Shown here piece after piece: positions 7,398 through 16,069 of a stretch of 64,000 nt of DNA (positions are counted from its first letter, which is position 1; the number at the start of each line of letters is the position of its first letter). The translations under genes and the position numbers were made by a program. The notes beneath the pieces are model-generated. The model did not search any database. It was not told where the DNA came from and saw nothing but the letters and a program-made list of their open reading frames with translations. Location: positions 321,997-385,996 of the forward strand of contig NZ_LT635801.1 of assembly GCF_900128495.1 (NCBI RefSeq). Reading direction: 5' to 3'. This DNA is from Bacteroides ilei. Lineage in GTDB: Bacteria > Bacteroidota > Bacteroidia > Bacteroidales > Bacteroidaceae.

Positions 7398-9422
7398 TTA
7401 TTTCTTATAATTCTCCAGACCGGTCTGCAGGAATTCTATGTATTTGTCGATATCCTCGTCGTAGGAATAAGAGGTATTCAACGGTTTGCCTTCGTTGTCG
7501 ATCAGTACATAGAACGGCTGTGCATTGGCTCCGAACTTAGACCGTTGCAGGTAGCTCCATTTGTCGCCTACGGTACGCAGCGTGCGTTCTGTACCGTTTT
7601 CCATAATCTTGATCGGTTCAGGCAGTTTGGTCTTTTCGTCTACATACAGGGTGATCAGTACATAGTCGTCGTTCAGGATCTGGCTTACTTTCGGGTCTGT
7701 CCAAACGGCCAGTTCCATTTTACGGCAGTTTACACATCCGTAACCGGTAAAGTCGATCATGACCGGCTTGCCGTTCTGGCGGGCATATTCCATACCTGCG
7801 TCGAAATCATTGAATTTGGCATGCACCTCATTTTTATATAGGTTGAAGTCCTGGGTCTGCATAGGAGGAGCAAAGGCGCTGATTGCCTTCAGCGGGGCAC
7901 CCCAGAGGCCCGGAATCATATAGACTGCAAATGCCAGCGAGAACAGGGCCAGGAAGAATCTCCCTACACCCACTTTATTGTTGTCGTCATCGTGCGGGAA
8001 TTTGATCTTTCCTAACAGGTATACACCCAGCAGTCCGAAGATCACGATCCACAAGGCAAGGAATGTTTCACGGTCGAGGATACGCCATCCGTAGGCCAGA
8101 TCGGCAACCGACAGGAATTTCAGGGCAAAAGCCAGTTCGATGAAACCGAGCGTAACCTTGATGACATTCATCCAGCCGCCTGATTTCGGCATGGATTTCA
8201 GCCATGACGGGAACATGGCGAATAAGGTGAACGGCAACGCCAGTGCGATGGCAAAGCCCAGCATACCGATGGCAGGTGCAAGATAGCTTCCGGTAGAAGA
8301 TACCTCCACCAGCAGGAAGCCGATGATAGGACCTGTACATGAGAATGAAACCAATGACAGGGTGAATGCCATCAGGAAGATACTCAGCAGTCCGGTTGTC
8401 TGTTCAGCCTTGCTGTCGATGGCATTGCTCCATTTGGACGGTAAGGTGATTTCGAAAGCTCCGAAGAACGACGCTGCAAATACCACCAGCATCAGGCAGA
8501 AGAAGATATTGAATATGGCGTTTGTAGACAATGAATTCAGTGCGTTTGCTCCCCATATACCGGTGATGATCAGTCCCAATGCAACGTAGATGACCACGAT
8601 GGAGGCACCGTAAGTCCATGCGTCGCGTAATCCTTTTTTCTTGTTGTCGGAGCGTTTCATGAAAAAGCTTACAGTCATCGGGATAATAGGCCATACACAA
8701 GGTGTGAACAATGCCAGCAGACCACCGGCCAGACCTGTCAGGAAAATATAGATCCAGGAGTGGGAGTCTTCACCTTTCTGTTCGCCGAAACTGTTCAGTT
8801 CGTCGATGACCGGTGCCCAATAGTCGGTTGTACCATCCAGGCTTGCTGCAGCTGCCGGTGCGACGGAATCGGTTGCTGCGGTAGCTGTATCGGCGGGAGC
8901 AGCCTCTTCGGTCGGAGCGGTTTCGGTAGCGCCTGCAGCGGTCTTGTCTGTAGAGGCGGCAGCCGGTGCGGTTCCGCTGTATGAGAAGTCTACGCTGGTA
9001 GGAGGAAGACAGTTCTCGTCGTTACAGGCTCCATATTCCAGGTATCCGCTGATCTTATAGTTTCCGCCGGTGAGCTTTATCTTTTGTACGAATTGGGCAG
9101 CGTGTTCGAAGAATCTGACCTTCATGCCGAATACAGGGTCCATCTGGTTGATTTCTTTCCCTACCGGTTTGAGTGGTCCGTCGGGTACTGCACCTTCCAT
9201 CTGGTCGGTATTGAATGTGGCCGAAGTAGGTCCTCCATCCCCCAGGTCTGTTGAATAGACATGCCATCCGTCTGCAATGGTTCCGCTGAAAACGATTTCG
9301 GCTTCATTGGCCGAAATTTTTTTCCATTCAGCCTTGAATTGTACCGGTGACTGGATTTGTGCCAGCATCGGCAGGCATAGGAGTGCCATGAATAGCACAC
9401 TTAATAAATGTTTCTTTGCCAT
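7398..9422 (-). CDS. dsbD: DsbD-type thiol:disulfide interchange protein
   Basis: The 674-residue protein has the three-part layout of DsbD. A signal peptide (to about residue 21) precedes a periplasmic domain with the cysteine pair in YGACNDENCLPP (about 124-131). A low-complexity Ala/Thr/Pro linker follows, then a membrane domain of about eight helices with single conserved cysteines in LFTPCVWPIIP and VSFSCTGPIIG. A C-terminal thioredoxin-like domain carries GYGCVNCRKME (about 558-568). All three cysteine pairs needed to pass electrons from cytoplasmic thioredoxin to periplasmic substrates are intact. It is a single-gene unit between a bidirectional terminator and the small DUF4250-like gene on the same strand 78 bases upstream. 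Confidence 0.9.
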   Translation of the reverse strand: MAKKHLLSVLFMALLCLPMLAQIQSPVQFKAEWKKISANEAEIVFSGTIADGWHVYSTDLGDGGPTSATFNTDQMEGAVPDGPLKPVGKEINQMDPVFGMKVRFFEHAAQFVQKIKLTGGNYKISGYLEYGACNDENCLPPTSVDFSYSGTAPAAASTDKTAAGATETAPTEEAAPADTATAATDSVAPAAAASLDGTTDYWAPVIDELNSFGEQKGEDSHSWIYIFLTGLAGGLLALFTPCVWPIIPMTVSFFMKRSDNKKKGLRDAWTYGASIVVIYVALGLIITGIWGANALNSLSTNAIFNIFFCLMLVVFAASFFGAFEITLPSKWSNAIDSKAEQTTGLLSIFLMAFTLSLVSFSCTGPIIGFLLVEVSSTGSYLAPAIGMLGFAIALALPFTLFAMFPSWLKSMPKSGGWMNVIKVTLGFIELAFALKFLSVADLAYGWRILDRETFLALWIVIFGLLGVYLLGKIKFPHDDDNNKVGVGRFFLALFSLAFAVYMIPGLWGAPLKAISAFAPPMQTQDFNLYKNEVHAKFNDFDAGMEYARQNGKPVMIDFTGYGCVNCRKMELAVWTDPKVSQILNDDYVLITLYVDEKTKLPEPIKIMENGTERTLRTVGDKWSYLQRSKFGANAQPFYVLIDNEGKPLNTSYSYDEDIDKYIEFLQTGLENYKK

Positions 9423-9500
9423 TGTGTAAGAAATGATAAAAAGGTTTATTGTTTGTTTTTACGGTTAGTGATCGGTTTCACGTTGCCGGAACAGGCTGTC

Positions 9501-9677
9501 TTACCAGAACTTGTTCTGTTCGGGGTTGTATTCGAATCCTACTGTTTTCAATGTGTTGACAATCTCTTCCTTATTGACGTGCATGTCATTGCACAAGGCG
9601 TCCAGTGAGGGGTAAACATCGCGTAGCCGGGTGTTTATGAAACTGAACAGAATCATCGGGCCTTTAGGTAATTCCAT
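9501..9677 (-). CDS. DUF4250-like small protein
   Basis: This is a 58-residue gene read on the minus strand, from the ATG at 9677-9675 to a TAA at 9503-9501. The sequence begins MELPKGPMILFSFINTRLRD and contains YPSLDALCNDMHV and ends NPEQNKFW, a pattern I recognise from DUF4250, a family of about 55-65 residue cytoplasmic proteins. No function is known to me. A -7 box (TAACTTTG on the minus strand, 9720-9727) lies 43 bases upstream. It precedes dsbD by 78 bases on the same strand, so cotranscription is possible. Confidence 0.75.
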   Translation of the reverse strand: MELPKGPMILFSFINTRLRDVYPSLDALCNDMHVNKEEIVNTLKTVGFEYNPEQNKFW

Positions 9678-9719
9678 ATGATGTAAAATTTAAAAAAGGA
9701 TATGTTATAAAAATCTGTG

Positions 9720-9727
9720 CAAAGTTA
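9720..9727 (-). promoter_or_regulatory. -7 box for DUF4250-like gene (and possibly dsbD)
   Basis: On the minus strand this reads TAACTTTG, a full match to TAnnTTTG. A -33 element is not obvious. Confidence 0.5.
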
Positions 9728-9792
9728 CAGATTTATTATGAAATAAATACTAAACTTTTCTTTATAAGTCCTGCAAACTGAGGAAAAAACAT

Positions 9793-9800
9793 TAACTTTG
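9793..9800 (+). promoter_or_regulatory. -7 box for purB
   Basis: TAACTTTG followed by C matches the Bacteroidales -7 consensus, 44-47 bases before the purB start. It faces away from the -7 box of the DUF4250-like gene about 66 bases away, so this intergenic region holds divergent promoters. Confidence 0.55.
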
Positions 9801-9843
9801 CACACTCATTTAATGAACATTATCTAGATAAACCGTATAAAAT

Positions 9844-11193
9844 ATGATGGAGCTTGATTTACTCACAGCTGTATCGCCGATCGATGGCAGATATAGAGGC
9901 AAAGCGGGAGCTTTGGCTGCTTATTTTTCTGAATACGCACTGATGAAATACCGTGTGCGTGTGGAGATTGAATATTTCATTACTTTGTGTGAATTGCCTT
10001 TGCCGCAGTTGAAAAGCCTGGACGCTTCACGTTTCGAATCATTGCGTGACATCTACCGTAACTTTTCGGAAGCTGACGCACAGCGTATCAAGGAGATAGA
10101 AAGTGTGACCAATCATGATGTCAAGGCTGTAGAGTATTTTATCAAGGAACAGTTTGACCGGTTGGGCGGTCTGGAACCTTATAAGGAGTTCATTCACTTC
10201 GGACTGACTTCACAGGATATCAACAATACTTCCGTGCCTTTGTCGGTGAAGGATGCCTTGAACGAGGTCTATTATCCGCAGCTCCAGCAGCTGATTGACC
10301 GTCTGGCTGCCTATGCCGAGGAATGGAAAGATATTCCTATGCTGGCCAAGACTCACGGACAGCCGGCTTCGCCTACCCGTCTTGGAAAGGAGATTATGGT
10401 ATTTGTATACCGTCTGAACCGCCAGCTGGCAGTCTTGAAAGCATGTCCTATCACGGCCAAGTTCGGTGGGGCTACGGGTAACTACAACGCACACCATGTA
10501 GCCTATCCTGAATTTGATTGGAAAGCATTCGGAAACAAGTTCGTATCAGAGAAACTGGGCTTGGAACGTGAGGAATATACGACACAGATTTCGAACTATG
10601 ACAATCTGGGTGCGATATTCGATGCAATGAAACGTATCAATACAATCATGATTGACATGAACCGTGACTTCTGGCAATATATTTCCATGGAATATTTCAA
10701 GCAGAAAATCAAAGCCGGGGAAGTGGGTTCGAGTGCCATGCCTCATAAGGTCAATCCGATTGACTTCGAGAATGCCGAAGGCAACCTGGGTATGGCTAAT
10801 GCGATATTCAGCCACTTGTCGGCCAAGTTACCTATATCACGTTTGCAGCGTGACCTGACCGACTCGACTGTACTGCGTAATATCGGTGTTCCGTTCGGAC
10901 ATACAGTCATTGCCATCCAGAGTTCATTGAAAGGGTTAGGCAAACTTCTGCTGAATGAACACAAGATCTATGAGGACCTTGACAACTGCTGGAGTGTAGT
11001 GGCTGAAGCCATCCAGACCATTCTCCGCCGTGAGGCTTATCCGCATCCGTATGAAGCTCTGAAGGCTTTGACACGTACTAACCAGGCTATAACCGAAGCG
11101 TCAATCAAGGACTTTATCGAGACTCTGGATGTGAGTGAGGATATCAAGAAGGAATTACGTGCAATTACACCGCATAACTATACGGGTATGTAA
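9844..11193 (+). CDS. purB: adenylosuccinate lyase
   Basis: This 449-residue protein (or 448 from the second ATG at 9847) is a fumarase/aspartase-superfamily lyase. It catalyses two steps of purine synthesis: release of fumarate from SAICAR and from adenylosuccinate. The start MELDLLTAVSPIDGRYRGK is the classic PurB N-terminus. The motif FGLTSQDINNTSVP and the superfamily signature GSSAMPHKVNPIDFENAEGN (catalytic serine loop, about residues 298-317) are intact. LAKTHGQPASPT supplies the catalytic histidine. It stands alone between its own -7 box and the pseudouridine synthase gene 81 bases downstream. Confidence 0.96.
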   Translation: MMELDLLTAVSPIDGRYRGKAGALAAYFSEYALMKYRVRVEIEYFITLCELPLPQLKSLDASRFESLRDIYRNFSEADAQRIKEIESVTNHDVKAVEYFIKEQFDRLGGLEPYKEFIHFGLTSQDINNTSVPLSVKDALNEVYYPQLQQLIDRLAAYAEEWKDIPMLAKTHGQPASPTRLGKEIMVFVYRLNRQLAVLKACPITAKFGGATGNYNAHHVAYPEFDWKAFGNKFVSEKLGLEREEYTTQISNYDNLGAIFDAMKRINTIMIDMNRDFWQYISMEYFKQKIKAGEVGSSAMPHKVNPIDFENAEGNLGMANAIFSHLSAKLPISRLQRDLTDSTVLRNIGVPFGHTVIAIQSSLKGLGKLLLNEHKIYEDLDNCWSVVAEAIQTILRREAYPHPYEALKALTRTNQAITEASIKDFIETLDVSEDIKKELRAITPHNYTGM

Positions 11194-11274
11194 TTGACGG
11201 CCTGTTCCGGAAAAGTCAAGTGTATATAAAACGCCCGAGAGGGTAAAGTATTAATCAATAAACAGAAAGCAATT

Positions 11275-12555
11275 ATGACAGAAAGAGAAAACAGACAAGA
11301 GGGCGAAAACAGCCAATCTAGCCGTGACGGTTACAAGTCTTACAACAGAGAAGGTTATAACAAATACAACCGCAATGAAAATGGTAGCGGATATGGACGC
11401 CGTCCGCGTTTCAATTCGAACAGTGAGGGAGGTGCCCGTCCGCAACGTTCCTATAATCCCCGTTTCAACAATAACGGTGAGGGTAGTGAACAGCGTGGCT
11501 ATCGTCCGCGTTTCAATAACAATGACCGGAACGAAAGCCGTCCGCGTCCTTATGGAAACAGAAATAATAACGGCGGTCGTCCGCAGCGTCCGTATACTCC
11601 GCGTTATAACAACAATAACGGTGAAGAGGGCGAACAGCGGAGCTTCCGTCCACGTTATAATAATAACAACGGTGAAGGCGGTTTCCGCCAACAGCGTCCT
11701 CGGTTCAACAATGGAGGGCAAGGCGGTTATGGCCGTCCGCAAGGCGGTTTCCGTCAGCGTACGTCCGATTATAATCCGAATGCCAAGTATAGCATGAAGA
11801 AGCAGATCGAGTATAAGGATGTACTTACTGATCCGAATGAACCGATCCGTTTGAACAAGTTCCTGGCCAATGCCGGAATCTGCTCCCGCCGTGAAGCTGA
11901 TGAATTCATTACTGCCGGTGTGATTTCAGTCAACGGGCAGGTTGTTACTGAACTGGGAACCAAGGTGAAACGCTCGGATGAGGTTAAGTTTCATGATCAG
12001 CCGGTAAGTATAGAGCGTAAGGTCTATGTCCTGCTCAACAAGCCGAAGGATTGTGTGACGACCTCGGATGATCCTCAGGAACGCAAGACCGTGATGGATT
12101 ATGTGAAGGATGCCTGCAAGGAACGTATCTATCCGGTAGGACGTCTGGACCGTAATACAACCGGTGTGTTGCTGCTGACGAATGACGGTGATCTGGCTTC
12201 CAAGCTGACACATCCGAAGTTCCTGAAGAAGAAGATTTATCATGTGTTCTGTGACAAGAATGTGACGAAGGCCGATTTGGATCAGATTGTATCCGGAATT
12301 ACCTTGGACGACGGTGAAATCCATGCCGATGCCGTAAGCTATGCTTCCGAGACAGACAAGTCGCAGGTGGGTATTGAGATCCACTCCGGAAAGAACCGTA
12401 TTGTCCGCCGTATCTTCGAATCGCTGGGTTATCGGGTGATCAAGCTTGACCGTGTTTATTTTGCCGGTCTTACCAAAAAGGGGCTCCGTCGTGGTGACTG
12501 GCGTTATCTGACAGAAAAAGAAGTGAATATGCTCCGTATGGGGTCTTTTGAATAA
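11275..12555 (+). CDS. RluB/RsuA-family pseudouridine synthase with Arg/Asn/Gly-rich N-terminal tail
   Basis: The 426-residue protein has two parts. Residues 1 to about 170 are low complexity, dominated by R, N, G, S, Y and P with repeated blocks such as RPRFNNN and RPQRPYTPRYNNNNG. Then comes an S4 RNA-binding domain (RLNKFLANAGICSRREADEFI, about 193-213) and a catalytic domain with YPVGRLDRNTTGVLLLTNDG, containing the catalytic aspartate of the RsuA/RluB/E/F group. These enzymes isomerise a uridine in rRNA, so a 23S or 16S target is likely. The tail resembles RGG/RGN RNA-binding tails and is far longer than in E. coli RluB. An upstream A-rich leader sets the ATG at 11275. Confidence 0.9.
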   Translation: MTERENRQEGENSQSSRDGYKSYNREGYNKYNRNENGSGYGRRPRFNSNSEGGARPQRSYNPRFNNNGEGSEQRGYRPRFNNNDRNESRPRPYGNRNNNGGRPQRPYTPRYNNNNGEEGEQRSFRPRYNNNNGEGGFRQQRPRFNNGGQGGYGRPQGGFRQRTSDYNPNAKYSMKKQIEYKDVLTDPNEPIRLNKFLANAGICSRREADEFITAGVISVNGQVVTELGTKVKRSDEVKFHDQPVSIERKVYVLLNKPKDCVTTSDDPQERKTVMDYVKDACKERIYPVGRLDRNTTGVLLLTNDGDLASKLTHPKFLKKKIYHVFCDKNVTKADLDQIVSGITLDDGEIHADAVSYASETDKSQVGIEIHSGKNRIVRRIFESLGYRVIKLDRVYFAGLTKKGLRRGDWRYLTEKEVNMLRMGSFE

Positions 12556-12565
12556 TATATATAAT

Positions 12566-12599
12566 GTATAAGGGCAGGCTTCCAGGTCTGCCCTCATAC
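12566..12599 (+). terminator. hairpin between pseudouridine synthase and asnS
   Basis: AGGGCAG and CTGCCCT pair over 7 bp around an 8-10 base loop, and GTAT/ATAC extend the stem past one mismatch. There is no T-run behind it, so termination may be weak or the hairpin may serve mRNA processing ahead of asnS, which starts 26 bases later. Confidence 0.45.
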
Positions 12600-12624
12600 G
12601 TATCCAAATACATAAAAACGAAAT

Positions 12625-14031
12625 ATGATGGAAACAATCCGCAGAACAAAAATTGTTGACCTGCTGAAACGCGAGGATTTTGGCGCTATGGTCAATGTTA
12701 AAGGTTGGGTGCGTACCCGCCGTGGTAGCAAACAGGTTAACTTTATAGCCTTGAATGACGGTTCTACTATAAATAATGTGCAGATTGTAGTTGATTTGGC
12801 CAACTTCGACGAGGAAATGTTGAAGCAGATTACAACCGGTGCGTGTTTGAGTGTAAACGGGGAACTGGTAAAGTCGGTCGGTGCCGGTCAGGCAGCCGAA
12901 ATACAGGCTCGTGAAATAGAAGTGTTGGGAGTTTGTGACAATACCTATCCGTTGCAGAAAAAGGGACATTCCATGGAGTTTCTGCGTGAGATTGCTCACC
13001 TGCGTCCGCGTACCAATACATTCGGCGCGGTGTTCCGTATCCGGCATAATATGGCGATAGCCATCCACAAGTTTTTCCACGAGCGTGGCTTCTTCTATTT
13101 CCATACTCCGTTGATTACCGCTTCCGACTGTGAAGGTGCCGGACAGATGTTCCAGGTTACTACCATGAACCTTTATGACCTGAAAAAAGATGAGAAAGGT
13201 TCTATCATTTACGATAATGACTTCTTCGGCAAACAGACCAGTCTGACCGTTTCAGGGCAGCTGGAGGGTGAGCTGGCAGCAACGGCATTGGGTGCCATCT
13301 ATACTTTCGGACCTACATTCCGTGCAGAGAATTCGAATACTCCGCGTCATCTGGCCGAGTTCTGGATGATTGAGCCGGAAGTGGCGTTCAATGATATCAA
13401 TGACAACATGGATTTGGCCGAAGAGTTTATTAAATATTGTGTACAGTGGGCTCTCGACAACTGTTATGATGACGTGAAATTCCTGAATGACATGTTCGAC
13501 AAGGGATTGATCGAACGTCTGCAGGGAGTGTTGAAGGAATCATTCGTTCGCCTGCCGTATACCGAAGGTATCAAGATTCTGGAAGATGCCGTAGCGAAAG
13601 GCCATAAGTTTGAATTCCCTGTATATTGGGGAGTCGACCTGGCATCGGAACATGAACGTTATCTGGTTGAGGAACATTTCAAACGTCCGGTAATCCTGAC
13701 CGACTATCCGAAAGAAATCAAGGCTTTCTATATGAAGCAGAATGAAGACGGCAAGACTGTACGCGCCATGGATGTACTGTTCCCGAAAATCGGTGAAATC
13801 ATCGGCGGTTCCGAACGTGAAGAGAACTATGACAAGCTGTTGAACCGCATCAAGGAATTGAATATTCCTATGAAGGATATGTGGTGGTATCTGGATACCC
13901 GTAAGTACGGAAGTTGTCCTCATTCCGGGTTCGGTCTCGGCTTCGAACGTCTGCTGCTGTTTGTGACAGGTATGTCGAATATCCGTGACGTGATCCCGTT
14001 CCCACGTACTCCACGCAACGCCGAATTCTAA
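12625..14031 (+). CDS. asnS: asparaginyl-tRNA synthetase
   Basis: This 468-residue class IIb synthetase (467 from the second ATG at 12628) charges tRNA-Asn with asparagine. An N-terminal OB-fold anticodon-binding domain (about 18-110, [21 protein letters not shown]) is followed by the class II core. Motif 2 lies in [20 protein letters not shown] and motif 3 in [19 protein letters not shown] near the C-terminus. The stretch [11 protein letters not shown], with the final [10 protein letters not shown], is typical of AsnRS rather than AspRS. It has its own terminator at 14056-14090. Confidence 0.96.
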   Translation: MMETIRRTKIVDLLKREDFGAMVNVKGWVRTRRGSKQVNFIALNDGSTINNVQIVVDLANFDEEMLKQITTGACLSVNGELVKSVGAGQAAEIQAREIEVLGVCDNTYPLQKKGHSMEFLREIAHLRPRTNTFGAVFRIRHNMAIAIHKFFHERGFFYFHTPLITASDCEGAGQMFQVTTMNLYDLKKDEKGSIIYDNDFFGKQTSLTVSGQLEGELAATALGAIYTFGPTFRAENSNTPRHLAEFWMIEPEVAFNDINDNMDLAEEFIKYCVQWALDNCYDDVKFLNDMFDKGLIERLQGVLKESFVRLPYTEGIKILEDAVAKGHKFEFPVYWGVDLASEHERYLVEEHFKRPVILTDYPKEIKAFYMKQNEDGKTVRAMDVLFPKIGEIIGGSEREENYDKLLNRIKELNIPMKDMWWYLDTRKYGSCPHSGFGLGFERLLLFVTGMSNIRDVIPFPRTPRNAEF

Positions 14032-14055
14032 AGAATCGATCCATATTGGCATATG

Positions 14056-14090
14056 AAAGTCCTTTCCGGTATTCCGGGAAGGACTTTTTT
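14056..14090 (+). terminator. Rho-independent terminator after asnS
   Basis: AAAGTCCTTTCCGG pairs with CCGGGAAGGACTTT around a 4-base loop (one mismatch or wobble) and is followed directly by a T-run. Confidence 0.88.
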
Positions 14091-14190
14091 GTTGTGGCGG
14101 AGATGAAAAACGGTCGGATAGATGGTGGAAAATATGTTTTAAAAAATGAATTTATCGGCTGAAAATTAATGGATTATTAATAAATTTTTG

Positions 14191-14198
14191 TATTTTTG
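14191..14198 (+). promoter_or_regulatory. -7 box for small secreted protein gene
   Basis: TATTTTTG matches TAnnTTTG and lies 35 bases upstream of the ATG at 14233 in an AT-rich stretch. Confidence 0.45.
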
Positions 14199-14232
14199 TT
14201 TCAATCGTTAACCATTTAATTATTGCGTTATT

Positions 14233-14724
14233 ATGAAATCACGGTATTTCCTTTTATTGGCGGCTTCGATATTGATGTCGTTGGGCGTTTCCCTGGCTCA
14301 GGAAGTCAAGGAAAAGACTCCGGTAACGTTAAGTGGAGTATGGCAGATGTGCTTTTATCGTTCTGTATCGCCGGATGTTCCGGGTGAACTGAAGACCAGC
14401 AATTCCTTGAAGATACTTACGGAAGACGGCCGTTTCTGTAATCTGGTCATGATGCCTCAGGGGGCTATCATCATCGGTACCGGGACTTATAAGCTTACAT
14501 CATCGGATGTATATACCGAATACGTAGAGAAGAACATCCATCTGCCTCAGTTGGACGGTCAGAAAAATGACCTGCATTTCGAATTGGAGGAGAATGGGAC
14601 ACTGATGTATATCAAGTATTTCCTGAAGAACGATATAAATGGGAATGAAATCAATTCCTGGAACCATGAAATATGGAAGAAGGTAGAGATGCCTACTACA
14701 TATCCTGAAAATATAATCAGGTAG
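14233..14724 (+). CDS. small secreted protein, DUF4488-like
   Basis: The 163-residue product has a clear signal peptide (to about residue 22, SLGVSLAQ) and a mature part of about 140 residues with alternating beta-strand character. The segment LSGVWQMCFYRSV followed by LKILTEDGRFCNLVMM and a GTYKLTSSDVYTEYVEK stretch resembles lipocalin-like small domains of Bacteroidales, and I believe it belongs to DUF4488. No catalytic motif is visible. It has its own promoter box and is followed by a strong terminator, so it is monocistronic. Function is unknown to me; ligand binding in the periplasm is only a guess from the fold-like pattern. Confidence 0.6.
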   Translation: MKSRYFLLLAASILMSLGVSLAQEVKEKTPVTLSGVWQMCFYRSVSPDVPGELKTSNSLKILTEDGRFCNLVMMPQGAIIIGTGTYKLTSSDVYTEYVEKNIHLPQLDGQKNDLHFELEENGTLMYIKYFLKNDINGNEINSWNHEIWKKVEMPTTYPENIIR

Positions 14725-14763
14725 CAAGGTACCGCGGTAATGTGGTGATGGCAGACGGAATGG

Positions 14764-14810
14764 GGATGTAACGCAGGATTTTTGATACCGGCGTTACATC
14801 CTCCTTTTAT
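14764..14810 (+). terminator. Rho-independent terminator after DUF4488-like gene
   Basis: GGATGTAACGC and GCGTTACATCC form a perfect 11-bp stem, followed by a T-rich tail. Confidence 0.88.
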
Positions 14811-14872
14811 TTGCAGGGCAGGTAAAACCGGATAAATCAACCGCTTATAAGGAGAAAAAAAAGCTTAAAATC

Positions 14873-14903
14873 TTTGTCAGTTTGGAGAAAAGCCGTACCT
14901 TTG
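14873..14903 (+). promoter_or_regulatory. promoter of the rplM-rpsI operon
   Basis: TTTG at 14873-14876 and TACCTTTG at 14896-14903 are separated by 19 bases, a good match to the Bacteroidales housekeeping promoter (TTTG, 17-22 bases, TAnnTTTG). It lies about 125 bases upstream of the rplM start, giving a long untranslated leader. Confidence 0.75.
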
Positions 14904-14909
14904 CAAGCC

Positions 14910-15027
14910 GATTATTATCAACTAGTGATAAATTTTTAATTCTGAGGGCTTTATTCTTCTTGTCCGGGAAGGATAGGTCTTAGGAAAATTGTTTTTTAGT
15001 AGTTAACATTTTAAAAAAGATTTAAGA
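14910..15027 (+). other. long 5' leader of rplM, candidate r-protein regulatory RNA
   Basis: About 120 bases separate the predicted promoter from the GTG start of rplM with no ORF. Part is GC-richer than the AT-rich surroundings (around GTCCGGGAAGGATAGG) and may fold, but I could not establish a convincing stem by eye. Autoregulated leaders are common for ribosomal protein operons, so this is a candidate only. Confidence 0.3.
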
Positions 15028-15489
15028 GTGGATACTTTAAGTTACAAGACCATTTCTGCAAACAAGGAAACTGCGAACAAAGAATGGGTCGTAGTTGATG
15101 CTACCGATCAGGTCGTAGGCCGTCTCGGTGCTAAAGTTGCGAAACTGTTGAGAGGTAAGTACAAACCGAACTTTACTCCTCATGTAGACTGCGGTGATAA
15201 CGTTATCATCATCAATGCAGACAAAGTGAAATTTACAGGTAAGAAAATGACCGACAAGATTTACCTGAGTTATACCGGTTATCCGGGCGGTCAGCGTGAA
15301 ATTACTCCGGCTGCTATTCTGGCAAAACCGAACGGTGCTGAAAAACTGATGAAAAGAGTAGTGAAAGGCATGCTTCCGAAGAATCGTCTGGGAGCGAAGT
15401 TGCTGGGTAATCTGTATGTGTATGCAGGTTCTGAACACAAACATGAAGCTCAGACTCCGAAAGTAATAGATATTAACACACTTAAATAA
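15028..15489 (+). CDS. rplM: 50S ribosomal protein L13
   Basis: The 153-residue protein begins at a GTG codon (MDTLSYKTISANKETANKEW); no ATG lies nearby in frame and this N-terminus is the conserved one, so a GTG start is well supported. Landmarks are WVVVDATDQVVGRLGAKVAKLLRGK, the FTPHVDCGDNVIIINA block and MLPKNRLGAKLLGNLYVYAGSEHKH near the end. L13 is an early assembly protein of the large subunit that binds 23S rRNA. rpsI follows after 6 bases, the conserved rplM-rpsI pair. Confidence 0.97.
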   Translation: MDTLSYKTISANKETANKEWVVVDATDQVVGRLGAKVAKLLRGKYKPNFTPHVDCGDNVIIINADKVKFTGKKMTDKIYLSYTGYPGGQREITPAAILAKPNGAEKLMKRVVKGMLPKNRLGAKLLGNLYVYAGSEHKHEAQTPKVIDINTLK

Positions 15490-15495
15490 TAGAGA

Positions 15496-15882
15496 ATGGA
15501 AGTAGTAAATGCATTAGGAAGACGTAAAAGCGCTGTAGCCCGCGTTTTCGTAAAAGAAGGTACAGGAAAGATTACTATCAACAAGAGAGACCTTGCACAG
15601 TACTTTCCATCATCAATTCTGCAGTATGTAGTTAAGCAGCCTCTGAACAAGCTGGAAGTTGCTGAAAAATATGATATCAAAGTTAACCTGAACGGTGGCG
15701 GTTTCACCGGCCAGTCTCAGGCTCTGCGTCTGGCTATCGCCCGTGCTTTGGTTAAGATCAATCCTGAAGACAAGAAGACACTTCGTGCAGAAGGCTTCAT
15801 GACACGTGACTCACGTTCTGTAGAACGTAAGAAACCGGGTCGTCCGAAAGCACGTCGTAGATTCCAGTTCAGTAAACGTTAA
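15496..15882 (+). CDS. rpsI: 30S ribosomal protein S9
   Basis: The 128-residue product carries the S9 hallmarks: ALGRRKSAVARVFVKEG at the N-terminus, GGGFTGQSQALRLAIARAL in the middle, and the C-terminal RPKARRRFQFSKR whose Lys/Arg tail reaches the P-site tRNA in the 30S subunit. It lies 6 bases after rplM and shares its transcript. Confidence 0.97.
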   Translation: MEVVNALGRRKSAVARVFVKEGTGKITINKRDLAQYFPSSILQYVVKQPLNKLEVAEKYDIKVNLNGGGFTGQSQALRLAIARALVKINPEDKKTLRAEGFMTRDSRSVERKKPGRPKARRRFQFSKR

Positions 15883-15919
15883 GAGTTGGTGGAATGTTGG
15901 ATCGGACAAGTTGCTTAAT

Positions 15920-15955
15920 TTATTTCAACTTTCACTGTTCAACTCTCAACTAAAA
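15920..15955 (+). repeat. CAACTCTCAACT-type repeat, single copy
   Basis: The stretch between rpsI and rpsB contains TTCAACTTTCACTG and TTCAACTCTCAACT, the same sequence type as the inverted repeat at 16915-16990. It is probably a half copy of a dispersed intergenic repeat. Confidence 0.5.
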
Positions 15956-15971
15956 AAGCGTTTAGTATCTA

Positions 15972-16022
15972 AACTGTTTGGATTTTCCCTACAGCGATTT
16001 GCGGAGAGACTACCAGACAGTT
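15972..16022 (+). ncRNA. structured leader upstream of rpsB, candidate S2-responsive element
   Basis: AACTGTTTGG (15972-15981) pairs with CCAGACAGTT (16013-16022) over 10 bp with one G-U, enclosing about 31 bases with a weaker inner CTACAGC/GCGGAG pairing. It lies 48 bases before the rpsB start and no T-run follows. Such a closed structure in a ribosomal protein leader suggests autoregulation by S2, but this is inferred from shape and position only. Confidence 0.4.
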
Positions 16023-16069
16023 GGTTCAATTAACAAAAAAGAAAGTAAACGATTTAAAGATTTAAGAAA

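Noticed and set aside
11324..11797. 157-codon frame inside the low-complexity tail
   Set aside because: Produced by the repetitive Arg/Asn/Gly codons read in another frame.
11926..13104. 392-codon antisense frame over the pseudouridine synthase and asnS
   Set aside because: Spans two confidently assigned genes and an intergenic hairpin; no homology recognised.
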